Below, piece after piece: positions 1 through 11,097 of a DNA stretch of 64,000 nt (positions within the stretch are counted from its first letter, which is position 1; each line of letters starts with the position of its first letter). The notes beneath the pieces are model-generated. The model saw only the letters and a program-made list of their open reading frames with translations. It did no database searches and was not told where the DNA came from. Origin of the DNA: Meandrina meandrites (taxonomy: Eukaryota > Cnidaria > Anthozoa > Scleractinia > Meandrinidae); NCBI GenBank assembly GCA_963693305.1, contig OY855905.1, positions 36,129,137 to 36,193,136 of the forward strand. Direction: 5' to 3'. The position numbers and the translations under genes are program-made.

Positions 1-467
1 TTTCCATAAAACAATGGAAACCGGTCTGGATCCGTCCCTGGGCATGGAGTTCCCGGTGTTGTGGTCTGGCCTTGTTTCATGGCTTGGTGCTTCACACAGG
101 GTTAACCTCATTGCACCTTTTCCCCTTGGACAGAATTGTCCAAGAAAAATTGGTATGTCTATGACTAAGTAGTTTATGCCATCAGGCAAGTAACTTTTCA
201 TTCTCACTTGTGTGGTGGGCAAGACTTGTTATGACTTTAAAATAAACAAGTAAACTAAGACAAGGACATTCATGTACATGTAACTGCCTTGGGTAACTGA
301 AATAATTTGCAAGTCATTGTTTGGAGGACAAGCTAGAATTCAAGGGGTGGGCTATTTTTAAGAATTCTTGTAATTTTGTGATGATTTGAATGTTGCAAAA
401 TTTCCTAACAATGCATAGCATAGTTCAGTTAATTCTTCAAGTTAAATTCTAGATATTTTGTTTGCAG

Positions 468-1429
468 GGTTTTGATGAGTACATGAATCTTGTGTTGGAT
501 GATGCTGAGGAAGTTCATCTTAAGAGCAAGAAAAGAAGACCACTTGGTAATAATGTAACTTCCTTATAACAAAAACAAAGATAAAACCATTCTCACAAGC
601 CTGCTGCTGCCATTCAGTCATAGGATCTATTTTTTGAAATCCTTTGAGTAAAGTAAGGGCATCACAGGTCTCTCTTTAAATTAACAATATTCAAGTAATG
701 CAAAGTCCCTATGTGAGGTTGCACGACTTCATTATCCTTAGCAACAATGTGGTGATGGGAACAAATCTAATCCCATTGATGTGTCGGCCAACAGTTGGCC
801 AACAAGGCTGACAAGGAAAATTAAGTCCCTTTTCAATTTGAAGGACAAAAACGTGGTTTACGAAGGCAATTGTGACTGTGGTGTCGACTATGTAGGTGAA
901 ACACAAAGGAATTTCAGTGTTCGGATTAATGAACATTCTAACACCACCAAGGTCTCAGAACCTGCGAGACATCTACTTGAATTCCCGCGACACTCATTCA
1001 CATGGAATGTAATCACTGGACAACACAATTGGCGAAAACGCAAGATCCTGGAGGCTTTGTTTATTGCTCTAAGAAAGCCAGAGCTAAACAAAAAGCTGTT
1101 AGCTCATCCAATTCACCTGTTCCCCATGGGAGTGACTTAACATTTAAATGCGAAACCACGCGGCAAAGAAACATCAACCCTGATGATGACTTTTAGTCGA
1201 ACACGTTCGGTTTTACATTTTAACTTACGTATATAATTAGCCTTTGAACTTTTAAAGTTTTTATCTTCTTAGCGAACATTATGTTGAGAATTTTAAGTTA
1301 AAAAGTGCAATTAAATTTAAGCTGATTAGTAATTTTTATTAATATATTTTTTCCATGTCCCCACTTTTAGGAAGAATACTTTTGAAAGGAGACAACATCA
1401 CTCTTCTAATGAATACACAGCCAAGCTGA
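468..1429 (+). CDS. SNRPE: Small nuclear ribonucleoprotein E (SmE), 3' part (last two coding exons)
   Basis: Two exons, 468-546 and 1371-1429, join in phase (g|ga makes Gly) and give the last 45 residues of an SmE protein ending in TGA at 1427-1429. The first exon reads [17 protein letters not shown], almost the human SmE sequence. The second reads [13 protein letters not shown], which is the Sm2 motif ending the Sm fold, followed by a divergent tail MNTQPS. The acceptor before 468 (tttgcag), donor at 547 (gtaataa) and acceptor before 1371 (ttttag) are standard. SmE is one of seven Sm proteins forming the ring on U1, U2, U4 and U5 snRNA in the nucleus. Upstream exons lie outside the window. 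The single intron seen here carries a retroelement fragment. A possible poly(A) signal AATAAA is at 1864-1869, so the 3' UTR may be about 440 nt. Identity is strongly supported. Confidence 0.93.
781..1140 (+). mobile_element. Penelope-like element fragment, GIY-YIG endonuclease end
   Basis: An open frame of about 119 codons lies in the SNRPE intron, in the same orientation as the gene. It contains VVYEGNC, then [17 protein letters not shown], then a [18 protein letters not shown] segment. This order (VxYxxxC, YVGET-R, RxxEH, EAL.I..RKP.LN) matches the GIY-YIG nuclease found at the C-terminal end of Penelope-like retroelements; related nuclease ends occur in some other retroelements. No reverse transcriptase is seen upstream, so this is a 5'-truncated relic. 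The frame opens without a convincing ATG, and it is not spliced into SNRPE because both flanking SNRPE exons join cleanly without it. Confidence 0.6.
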
Positions 1430-1884
1430 TGATTGCACCTCCATTAACATCTTTGGTTCCTCTGTCCCGAGGCTTTTTTAACTCCATTTGGAGTCTGCTT
1501 AAAATTGTTTAGTTTACCTCCTTTTGTTGCTCTTCACAATATCAGATATCATACGATATTCTCTGTTTTGTAAGAGGATGTATTTTTAAAAGCTTGCTTC
1601 ATGTGTTAATTTGTTGAAAGTATTATGTAGTATTTTGAATGTTTTATATGTTGTATATAAATGACCCTTATTTGTTTGAACATGAGTAAGCTTCCATTAT
1701 GCTTAAACGCATTACACATCAGATGCTGTGGTCTGCCATTTTCTTGAATATTGGTTGATTGCATAGGTAGTTTACTGAAACTGAATTCAATTTAATTTTA
1801 TTAATTAGCCAAAGCTTGTTCTTTCCTCACTTGTAATGTAAGATCTATTGCATAATTTTGACAAATAAAAAACATGGCACAAAA

Positions 1885-2110
1885 ATTCTGTTTTTCATTC
1901 CTCTGGGGGGAGGGGACTGCCATTTGAAAGAGACAGGGGTGCAGTGGTTGCTGTGGGCTGTAACCTCAGATTTTGTTCTCACTCAGGGTGTCCTGGGCAA
2001 AATGCCAATATTTTTTGCTATCAAGTCTTATTTAGAGTTGCACACGAAAAAAAAAAAAAAAATTTCTATTTTTAGTATTTTGTATTTTTTTAGGGGTCAA
2101 TAAAAGCTTG
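1885..2110 (+). repeat. Interspersed repeat, SINE-like
   Basis: Non-coding block with the phrases ctcactcagggtgtcctggg and gggcaaaatgcc followed by an A-run at 2047-2061. It has the look of a short interspersed repeat common in cnidarian introns. That recognition comes from general familiarity, and no second copy in this window proves it. It sits just beyond the end of SNRPE. Confidence 0.3.
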
Positions 2111-2235
2111 CGCCATGCCCAAATTACAGGTCTAGTTCAAAATTTCCAAGGCGCATCCCTGTCTGTTTGATATGGGATTACCTGCACCCCAGGTTTAGTC
2201 CTCCCCACTCACCCTTTTAGTTGTTATGCATGACC

Positions 2236-3869
2236 TTAAGCTTTGTTCCTCTTTGCCCCCAGCATTGCTGGCTGAAAAAAATTGTAAGTTTTATTTGGTA
2301 CCACTCTGATCTCAAGAAATTGAATGAAGATTATATGAGTGGCATACTGTGTTGTTGATAGCTTCAAACTGAGTTGAGTGTATTATGAGCATGATGAAAT
2401 TTGGGGGGGGGGGGGGGGGGTTACCCACGACAATAGGCCATTTCTGAGTAACCATTTGCCTCTGTTTTACAGCGAGTCTTGTGCGAAACCATTCATATGA
2501 GCATGCGTATCACCTGCGTGTCATTTTCATGCAAATCAAAGAAATTTTCATAAGAATCGTTTCGCACAAAGACTCAATTTTGAAACTGAGACAAAGGCAA
2601 CTCCGAAATAGCCTGTTCGTATTAACTCTTGAAGCTTCTTGAAACGATAGAAAACAGGTCACAACAGTCCCCCAAATCCCAAAACAAAATAGAGGTTGGG
2701 TTTATAAGGGGAACAATAATTATTAACAGAAGCTTTAAAGAAGGGGGTTACTGCTGAAAAGGGCGGTACCCGCAGACAGGTTGCAATAATTAACGAGCGT
2801 TAACGTTCCATTGTCTTGGTGCCTAACAACTTTAAGGGAACGTTTGACAGCAAAAGCCCATTACAATCGACTCTCCTGCTAGCAATCAATAAAGAGAAAA
2901 AATATTTTGAGCTTCCAACTGATGATGAAGAGCCAGCAGTTTTCGTTCGCTCACCTTCCTGGCCGTTGATGGCTTCTGAAAACAGATGTGTCTCCCACCA
3001 CCCACCCCTCCCTCCCCTAGCCCTTAATACGTGCTAAAGCCGATACACTTGGTGTAATCACGCGTGTTTATTAACTGCTTTAAGAGCTGACCAGTTTTAC
3101 TCTCGTGTATCACGCCGAACAGTCCATCACAGTCAAATGCAGCATCGTGGTATCTTATCATCGAAATCTCGAAAACAAACTTTTAAGTGAAGTGTAAATT
3201 ACATAAATCAGCCAGCTTTACAAATATGACGTATGGCGCTAATCTTTCGCACGCACACACACGAAACATTTCACTCACGAGTAGCACAAGCTATCGTAAA
3301 TTAGTGCCACGACTCACGGCGACTTTCATGTTTACACATCTACGGTATCAACACCTTTGTTTTATAACAAAGCAAGTGCATTTTCAGGAACGAAAACCGA
3401 GCACGTTTCCTTTCACAGATCCACCTTATGAGATGTTCGATCGCCAGGCCACAAGATCTGAAGGGGGTATCCCTGTTTTACGCTTCTTATGGTCTGTACT
3501 TCTCGAAAAGTAATACCCGCACGTGGATTTCTTTTTAAGGGTATGGAAAGGCGCCAATGAATTCACCTGTCTCTTCCATGGTTCGGCCAGGCACTGAACT
3601 GGAATATCAGGTTTCTTCTGCGTGTCTCGCCCACTCTGCGACGTGGTGGTGTTCTCGGAGGTTGGCGGGTTGGAGAACGATTTTGCGGCCGCTTCCTTGA
3701 GGTCGTTGGAAATATGCCTCGAGTACGGTGCTTGCGTTAGAACTCCAGGCTGTCCGCCCCATGCAGCGACTCGACAACAAACATTGGTTGGCAACCACAC
3801 AGCTTTAAATTCCTTTCGACACTCCTCGCATTTCCAACTCTGGCCAATTAACTGTCCAGTGTTTGGCAT
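2236..3869 (-). CDS. Tentative small gene, unknown function (about 119 aa)
   Basis: Proposed from splice logic only. The main exon, 3567-3869, begins at ATG 3869-3867 (MPNTGQLIGQSWKCEEC), follows a ttttgcag acceptor at 3887-3888 and ends in phase 0 at a good CAG|gtgaat donor. A 21-nt exon (2955-2975, KPSTARK) is flanked by gttttcag and gtgagc. A last exon (2236-2271, acceptor ttttttcag) gives PAMLGAKRNKA and TAA. All three keep phase 0. A non-coding first exon probably ends near 3974 at gtgagtatcg. The protein has CxxC and a CC pair near the N-terminus (WKCEEC, NVCC), a Ser/Thr-rich middle and a basic tail. I do not recognise the family. The two short exons are the weak part; if they are wrong, the reading frame after 3567 runs unspliced to a stop at 3426. 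Confidence 0.4.
2403..2420. repeat. Poly-G tract (18 G)
   Basis: Uninterrupted G run 12 bases left of an inverted-repeat element (2432-2617). It is one of seven such G or C runs in the window. Confidence 0.9.
2432..2617. mobile_element. Miniature inverted-repeat element (family A, copy 1)
   Basis: A 186-bp palindromic sequence. It starts aataggccatttctgagta and ends with an imperfect reverse complement (ggcaactccgaaata then gcctgtt). Inner arms are also inverted: cgagtcttgtgcgaaacc on the left and cgtttcgcacaaagactc on the right. A second copy of the same family is at 35736-35927. It has no coding capacity and is typical of a non-autonomous DNA transposon. Confidence 0.75.
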
Positions 3870-4040
3870 TATGCTTGAGTCGACGGCTGCAAAAGTCACA
3901 GTTACACACCGATAAGTTATCTGATGTTTGTGGACAGCTAGTTTTTTTGGTTCAGTCGATACTCACAAAATATCAGATCTTTGTTGGCGCTCGCGACGTC
4001 GAATCGCAAAGCGCAATAATTAAGGTGGCGGCAAATTGAC

Positions 4041-5147
4041 GTCACAATTGTGTTAACTGACCAATCGACTGATTAGTAATATAAACGAGAATAATTAACA
4101 CGATTGCTTTGTCACTAGTACTGTAAATGATATCAAAAGTTCCACAAGCAGGAAATGGTTAAACCCAGACTGTTTTGGCATTTTCAAGGTTATGTATGTA
4201 AATAAAATAATGTTCAGAACAACACACCAAACTAATCTTTCATATTTGAGATTTATTTGCGTTCCAATAATGAAAGGAACCCAGGTGTCAATGAATTCTT
4301 TTGTTTCCTTTATGCATTAAATGAATCGCGCTAATCCGTCTCTCAGGAGTAGTTTGAATGCCTGGCACTTGTTCATCAGAAAACAAACATTTCTAAACGA
4401 ACAAGACTTGATCATGAACTAATTGACGAAAACAACAGCATTTTCATCTTTCAACGTATGATATACCGGTAGTGAAGTTTTCTCGCTATCAGAGGCTCAC
4501 AAAAAAACTATTAGCAGGGATATTCATGGAATGAATTAAAGGAGAAAAAGATAGGTTGATGATGAAGGGAAACCTTCCTTGATTCAAGTTCTCAGCGTTA
4601 GCTAATTTAGCAAAAGTTTTTCTTTTGGCATCAAGTTTAAAAAGAAACTTGCATGTCAGTCGATTTGTCCAACAATAAAATGATCATCATTTGCTTCATA
4701 TATGAAAACATTCATATGGAACTTATAAAGGAAAAAAGCTCGTATATTCAAGCAGATGACTTCGTGAACTTGTTGTGAAAGGGAAACGGGTTTCAGAGAT
4801 CTCAAAGTTTGGTTAATGAAAGTGTATAATTTAGGTGCTTTGGAAAATCTATCGATCCCGTTTTTTTCCTGTTTCTCTATTTAACTAGTTAAATGTTATA
4901 AATCTAGCTTTGAACGTCAAGGAGTTCACGGAAAAGAAATGACAAAAAAAAAGAAAGAAAGAAAAAAGAAAGAGATCTAGAGAAAGCGGAAAAGCACGGC
5001 GACAGGCGAATAAACTTTCGATTGGGTCAGCGGTTTTCATCTTCGAAGTAACCTTGACAACGGAAGTAAATTTTGCGGCCATTTTGTTTTACATCTAGTC
5101 GCAGTAATCTGTATACCGTGTGTTTTACTCAGTTTTGGGACATAAAA
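4041..5147. other. Intergenic region upstream of NME5
   Basis: AT-rich, no coding exon seen. It holds a short (aaag)-type purine stretch at about 4944-4975. The last 100 bases before 5148 should contain the NME5 transcription start and 5' UTR, but no TATA box or initiator could be assigned with confidence. Confidence 0.4.
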
Positions 5148-7968
5148 ATGCCTGACGGAGAAAAGCCAGTGATACCTCCTCCTCCAGCAATACATATTGA
5201 GCGGACGTTAGCGTTAATTAAGCCAGACGCTATTCACAAGAGTGATGAAATTGAAGAAATAATACTTCAACATGGATTCACGATTCTGCAGGTATGGTGT
5301 CATTTCATGACTTCCATTCAAGCTTGAATTTAAAGGAGCCTTATAAAGAAAGAGTTTGAAGGCTGTGTCACTAGTTGTTCTCTTGGCAAATTGTTTCCAA
5401 ACTGCTTCAGTCAAACGTGATATTAAATCTGATGGATCATCTGATCCATTTTCACAAAAAGGTAATCTTTATAAATAAAACTGAATGCTAATTTTGAGAC
5501 CTGCATGTACAACTAATAATTACCGCGAAAATGTATTTAGTGTTCTTATCTCGAGGGACAAATCTCTTGTTTAAAGATAGAAGATTTCATTTTGGGAAAT
5601 ACAACTCTTGTATTTAGAGATTAATACTATTTTTGTGTCGTCTCAGTTGCAAGAGGCCCACAGTGAGTTTTAAAATTCTGAAATAGAAGGGCCGGGGGCT
5701 TGATCTTTTAAGAATTGCATGTAATAAAAACAGTCCTTGTCTCTGAGTCAACACTCATATCAAGGTGCAACAATATTTACAGCATAAGCATGTTACCAAG
5801 CAGCTGTGCCATAATTGACACAAGATTCTTTTACTGAACAGAAAAGAAGAGTACACATGACACCAGAACAGACCAGTGATTTTTACGCTGAACACTATGG
5901 CAAGATGTTCTTCCCAAGTCTTGTGGCATACATGAGCAATGGACCAATCTTAGCTATTGTGTTAGCAAGACAGTCTGCTATTTCCTATTGGAGACAGTTG
6001 ATTGGACCAACAAACACGCAAAAAGCAAGAGATCAGGCACCAGAAAGGTAAAGAACCTTAATTTTCCTGACCTAAAAATATCAATCTTATCTTCATGATT
6101 GGCATAGTTGTGGGAGCAAAGGTTGCTTAAAGTTTTTTTGTAAATGTTTTCAACTTTAAAGCCAAGAGCTTATCGTAGAAATCTTACTGCAGAACCTAAC
6201 TAAAACTTTCCCCTGAAAGTCATCAAAAATGAAAATTTACACACCCAAATTTACAAACCCTAATCAATCTAATACATTGGTGACAGGTGGAGCATACTGA
6301 CCAAACTATCCTTCTACACATACAGATCTGTTTTTAAGGCTTGCCACACATTCCACTTAAATAACCTTTGCACATAGGAGGCTATCTGAGAAGTCCCTTC
6401 AGTTGGCAGCAGCCTCTTGGCACGCAGTTGGGGTGCATAATTGAGGTGACATAATTGCTGAAGAGAAACCAGAAACCAAATGGGAAAACTGAAAACCACA
6501 TCAGATACCAAAATCCAAAAAACTGCTAGACAGTATTTTTTGCCCAAAACTGAAAGCATAATAGTGTGTGGTTCTAGAAAGTGTCCATACTCCTCCCACA
6601 GAAAGGATTAAAAATTCCTGGAGGTCGATGGGGGATCTCAAAGGCCAAAAACCTTAAGGAAATTATGTATAAAGCTTAATTGGAATTTCCAGAGGGGTGG
6701 GGGTCTTAGGAAACAATCCCTTCCATGGGGGGGTTACGGATAATTTCTGGAACCACACAATGGATAAAAGGTAAACCCACAAAAGACGCCACGGTTTTTA
6801 AAATGAGTTGTTTGTACAAACCATAACACCTATTTATTACTGTACTTTCTACTTGTAGTTTAAGAGCAATCTATGGTACAGACAGCACCAAAAATGCTCT
6901 TCATGGAAGCGACAGCTATTCCAGTGCAGAGAGAGAAATACATTTTTTCTTTCCTGACAGTAAGTTGTGTACTATTTAAAGTGCCGTCCACTATTTTCAA
7001 AGCATTTATCCAGATCTTAATGAGATAATGTGAATGAGAAGAATGGATGTGATTTGAGTTTCCAATATTGTATAGAAAAACCTTATTTTAAATAATTCCA
7101 AGAGTCTGTAAGGCACGTTTGGCAAGTGCCAACATTGGGAAAGCACTTCCAAATAATGAAAGCCAAATGAAATTATTCCTGTAGTACACATCATTAAGAA
7201 ATACAACTTGTATATTTATGTGATCATTTTTAATTCACCAAATTTTGAATTTTCTAGGTATTGTGGAACCAGTTTCAACAGGACAGGCAGCAAAAGACTA
7301 CCTAACGAGAACAGTAACCCCAACTTTACTAAAAGGACTCACTGAGTTATGCAAGATGAAACCTGCAGACCCAATAGTAAGTAATTGCATGACATTACAT
7401 ACAAATAAAATTAATAGAATGAAACTTTTTCCTTTTTTCTGTTTAGTTTCTCATTACCTGCAATCATACACATCCAACTCTCTCCACCCATGCATCACCC
7501 AAACAACAAATTATTCTTTGCTTTTAAATAACTGTAACTTTTATTTGAACTAATATCCAGCATGCATGTACATGTGTTGTTGTTCAAGTTTATCCATTTG
7601 GTTCAAATTTTATTTTGCTTTGTTTTTGGGTATGTTAAATGCATGATAATGGTCTCAGAAAATATATATATACCCCCCCCCCCCCCCCCAACAGAAGGGA
7701 TCTGCCCTATGCCCCCACCCCTCTGGAAATTTCAATTTAGCTTCATACATTGCTTTGAATTATAGATTATTATCCAAACAGATGTCCTATAGATCTACAA
7801 TGAAGGAAAACTTCACAACTCATGTTAAAATCAGCCTTAGACTATATGTGATAAGAAAATTAATTTGTTTGTCAACAGATTTGGCTAGCAGACTGGTTAA
7901 TACATAACAATCCAAACAAGCCAAGAGTACAGGAAGAAGGTTACATTGTCGAAGAACCAGATGACTGA
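5148..7968 (+). CDS. NME5: NME5: NDP-kinase-like radial spoke protein, complete, 5 exons, 219 aa
   Basis: Exons 5148-5291, 5842-6047, 6859-6959, 7258-7376 and 7879-7968 join in phase to 660 nt including TGA. The protein is 219 aa against 212 in human. The NDP-kinase fold runs from about residue 18 (IERTLALIKPDA) to about 150 and keeps the active-site histidine region NALHGSDS (His about 132). The C-terminal KPADPIIWLADWLIHNNPNKP (about 181-203) is a Dpy-30-type dimerisation motif, which is the NME5 signature separating it from NME1/2. The start is the ATG at 5148 because upstream sequence shows no conserved residues and the MPDGEKPV start sits right before the domain. NME5 family members are axonemal radial spoke components of motile cilia and sperm; kinase activity is uncertain in the family. 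A poly(A) signal follows at 8081-8086. Introns carry G/C-rich repeat fragments. Confidence 0.95.
6655..6745. repeat. Interspersed repeat fragment (pairs with 7673-7755, opposite strand)
   Basis: In NME5 intron 2. The stretch ggaatttccagaggggtggg recurs inverted at about 7707-7735 (ccccacccctctggaaattt), each beside a G or C run. The two are inverted copies of one repeat family in neighbouring introns. Confidence 0.6.
7673..7755. repeat. Poly-C tract plus repeat fragment
   Basis: A run of 17 C at 7673-7689 is followed by the inverted counterpart of the repeat at 6655-6745. It lies in the last intron of NME5, after a short (at)n stretch. Confidence 0.7.
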
Positions 7969-8080
7969 AACTTACGCTAAGATGTTCAAGTCCAGTCGTT
8001 TTAATTACAACTTGTAAATACATTCTTTAAATACTTAGTGAAAAGTAAACAAACAATTTCAACAAGAGAGTTGTCACAGT

Positions 8081-8086
8081 AATAAA
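8081..8086 (+). other. Poly(A) signal of NME5
   Basis: Canonical AATAAA 112 nt after the NME5 stop codon. It is the nearest one downstream. Confidence 0.65.
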
Positions 8087-8436
8087 GTGGTTCCTGCCGA
8101 CATCTGGTTTTGTTGTATATTGATTGTCAATGCCATTGTTACAAATCCAACCAATGTAGTACCATAGTGAGCGTTGCTTTCTTGAGCAATCATGAACAAT
8201 GTAATATTATTGTGTAACAAGTTGTAAATATATGCTGTGTATGGTATGCAACAGTTTCACCATCTTGGTAGTAAACTTTTTTTTCAGATAATCAATTGTA
8301 GCAGTTTTGGGTTCTGGAAAGAACTTCTTTTAAAGTTACAAAGTGTGCCTACAGTAAACATCTAATTGACTGAAAAATATTTTGCACAATATTTCAAACT
8401 ATAATTTATTAAATAAAAATTATTTTCCTGAGTACT

Positions 8437-8727
8437 GGCCCTGAAGAAGACCAGCTCTGCTAGTTGAAATATTGGCCAAAAAAATTTGCAATCAATTTGG
8501 TGCAGGCGAACTTTGCAAGTGGAAAAATGGCTCAAAGTGAGTGGTTTGAACCCAGGAGTATCAGTGACTCTGAAGATGACTTCTACACAGGTCGTCGAAA
8601 CGTCAGTCACCAACAACAGTTCTTTTCAGAACTACTCTCACCCGGACGACCACACTACGCGAACAACTTAAAAATTTATCTTGCTCTTTGGCCGTAGTAC
8701 CAGCCTTGCAATCAAATTGGTTTTATT
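8437..8727. repeat. Interspersed repeat (family B, copy 1)
   Basis: It begins actggccctgaagaagacca and ctgctagttgaaatattggc and ends gtagtaccagccttgcaatc. The same two ends occur in the palindromic element at 49087-49276. The centre differs and contains a segment readable as DSEDDFYTGRRNVSHQQQ, a phrase that looks like the decayed end of a retroelement. It is non-coding in the NME5 downstream region. Confidence 0.55.
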
Positions 8728-8871
8728 TAAGCTTCAGCTTACGCTTAGAGTGACGTACGAGCATTTCTTGAGTAAGAGATCCGGCAACAAACAAACCAAG
8801 TAGTTTATTATTGTCTTCGTTGGTCTTCTGGATCCAAACATTTCTGTTTTTCTTCTTATTTCTTCTTCTTT

Positions 8872-9115
8872 GGCTCGGGGTCCAAAAGGGGCAGGAGGCG
8901 GGAACAGAGAGGGCGGGAAGCGGGAGTCCCAAGATGGCGGGAACCGGGAGAAATTGAGAAAAATTCGCAGCACTTCGTAATATTTTGCAATAGAAATGGG
9001 ACAAAAAGGAGGAAAGCACTACGGAAAGGTGTGGGAAGCGGGAGTAAAAGGTACGAGAAGCGGGAGTAGAAGATACGGGAAGCGGGAGATTCAGACCCCC
9101 CCCTTCCCCCACCCT
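8872..9115. repeat. Low-complexity GC-rich block with repeated gaagcgggag motif
   Basis: The decamer gaagcgggag or close variants recurs (near 8920, 9030, 9060 and 9080), ending in a C-run at about 9097. This is a local minisatellite-like patch just beyond the stop of the unknown gene at 9142. Open frames here in several phases are a by-product of the repeat. Confidence 0.5.
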
Positions 9116-9141
9116 TGTCCCCACCCACCAGATAGAATGGG

Positions 9142-11097
9142 TTAGACTCGGCATCGCTCGGAGAGGGCCTGCTTTAGCTTGTCCAGATTCTCGTGTTGCG
9201 TTCTTGGGAAGTGTCCTCCGCCACCTTGAACATGCCGTTGTTTGAAAAACCCGCAGACAAACGTTGGATGATACCTGAATTAGTCGTAGGTGTACTAATG
9301 AGCCGTTGGGCTACCAGAATTCCAAACTTTCACCTTTAACACACCCCCGCTAATTACGACATGCAATTTTGGTCCAATAATTAACAATTTCTTTTCCTGA
9401 ATAAAATCTCGGCCCAGCCATTTTCAGCAATATGGCGACGTTCACAGTGCGTTCATTGTTTGAAACCAACACATCCTAACCCTATTGGTTATCCAAAGCA
9501 AGAAATAACTGTTATCTCCCATAGGCTAGTGGAAAAATTTCTATCAGAAGCTACATGAACACATTCTTTTAAGATTATTTTACGTTGAGTGAGACGCAAT
9601 GAACAATTTAAAGAAACCTGTTTTATCATAACAATTACCTCAGTATTAACTACTATGAAAAACACTATCTTACAAAACACTTCAAATTATTTAAGCAAGG
9701 AGTTATGCCACTAGTGGAAACATGGGAACCAACAACGTTCCTTGTTCAAATGTACAGTGTCCTTTCCGTGTCCTGCTTTTCGCGCTTTTCTGAATAAAAA
9801 GTTTGCAAATAGGCATGGCGTCACTGAATAGTAAAGCTTATTTAATATTAAACAATTGGCAAAATAAGACCAAAAGAAAGAGAGTTAATATTTAGAGTCA
9901 CTGCTTCCCTGGAAAACATTGTTTTAAAACAGGTGGAAAATTATGTCATCTCTTACGGTAACTTAAACAACCAAATAAAACTTCAGCCTTTTTATGTTAT
10001 TTTTATTATTTTTTAAATTCTTCCCCATCTTAGTTTTGTTGAGCTATTATAGACACAGGCAAATAAATTCATTTTCACTTGATAATATCCATTTCAATTG
10101 TTTCTCTGGTACAAGAAAGCTTGTGGTTGTTTCCACTTCAGTTGAACGAATGACCGACAAACGTTTGGTTGCTTTTAGTTATAAATTAGCATATACAATT
10201 TGGCTTCCTTTTCATCTTCGTTTACGTTTCTCATTCAATCCCAGAATTTTTTTAAATGATGACCAATTAGCAGCCTTATATTAAACTTTTGTAATTCATC
10301 TTCGCGCATTCTCTGTCGCATTTGCAACTCAACGCTACGCGTTACAGTTACCAAGTCCTTGGCATAAAAACCTCAATAAAAAGTCTGTGCTGATAAACTG
10401 TAACCTTAGCCCCATCCTCCATAACTGTGGTAAATTCTTGATCGCGCAATGAATTGTTCTCTTGATTGCCACGAACGTTGACGATCTTTGTCGACGAGTA
10501 ATTTTGTCCATTTTGAACCTTATCTAACGATTTATCCGAAATATCGTCAGCCTTTAAACAAGAGGAGCAGTTTCCTTTCTTCAAAATGAGCGGTAAACTT
10601 CTTGATCTGCTCTCCTTCCCATAGTCAATCGTTGTTCGAGACGCTGTGTGGCTTTGATTTTCTTTGACAGATTTACAAGACAAAAAATTACGCGGTTCCT
10701 CTTCTTCCTCGCTTTCAAGACCAATCAAACGTTTTATATTTGGTTGGCCTTGGCTGTCCTCTGGAGTAAAATTTCTTCCGATAAGTGATTCAGAAACAGG
10801 AGGTATCTTAGGAAGAGATAGCTCTGAAGACGCATTTTGCGTCATACGATCTCTATTTGGCTGTCTTGCTATCTGTTTCGTATCCGATGTCTCCTTCGGT
10901 CTTCCCAAAGAGCATCTGTAAGGTGTATGACCTATTAGGAAGTTGTTTAAAGCATTCTGTTTTAGCTTCTTGTCGAAGCAGACGTGTAAATTTCCATCGT
11001 CTTTACCATTACGAGTTCGTAAAGGACGATTTGCAGCGAGGTCCATTAGCACTTGTGCTGCGGGGAATTCGTGTGGATTCTCACGAGTCATTTCCAT
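9142..11097 (-). CDS. Unrecognised 292-aa protein, two exons
   Basis: Exon 1 is 11097-10352, starting at ATG 11097 (MEMTRENPHEFPAAQVLMDL), preferred over an upstream non-ATG extension. Read straight through, it meets TAA after PRTW. However a donor (ACTTG|gtaact) lies exactly there, and an acceptor (attcag) at 9275 opens exon 2, 9274-9142, in the matching phase. The joined end reads FMPRTW then YHPTFVCGFFKQRHV, a GGGG run, HFPRTQHENLDKLKQAL and SERCRV, then TAA. Total is 879 nt, a clean 293 codons. The N-terminus (residues 1-60) and C-terminus (about 225-292) look structured and conserved in style. The middle is Ser-, Lys- and Glu-rich with an acidic run ESEEEEEP near 128-135, probably disordered. 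No transmembrane segment or signal peptide is seen. I know no family for it. The gene runs in the same direction as the WD40 gene, 1.5 kb downstream of that gene's stop. Confidence 0.6.

Noticed and set aside
3622..3915. 97-codon open frame on the plus strand
   Set aside because: It overlaps antisense the better-supported minus-strand exon with acceptor and donor sites.
8723..9154. Pro/Arg/Ser-rich open frames of 79-143 codons on the minus strand
   Set aside because: They come from the gaagcgggag low-complexity block and the C-run.
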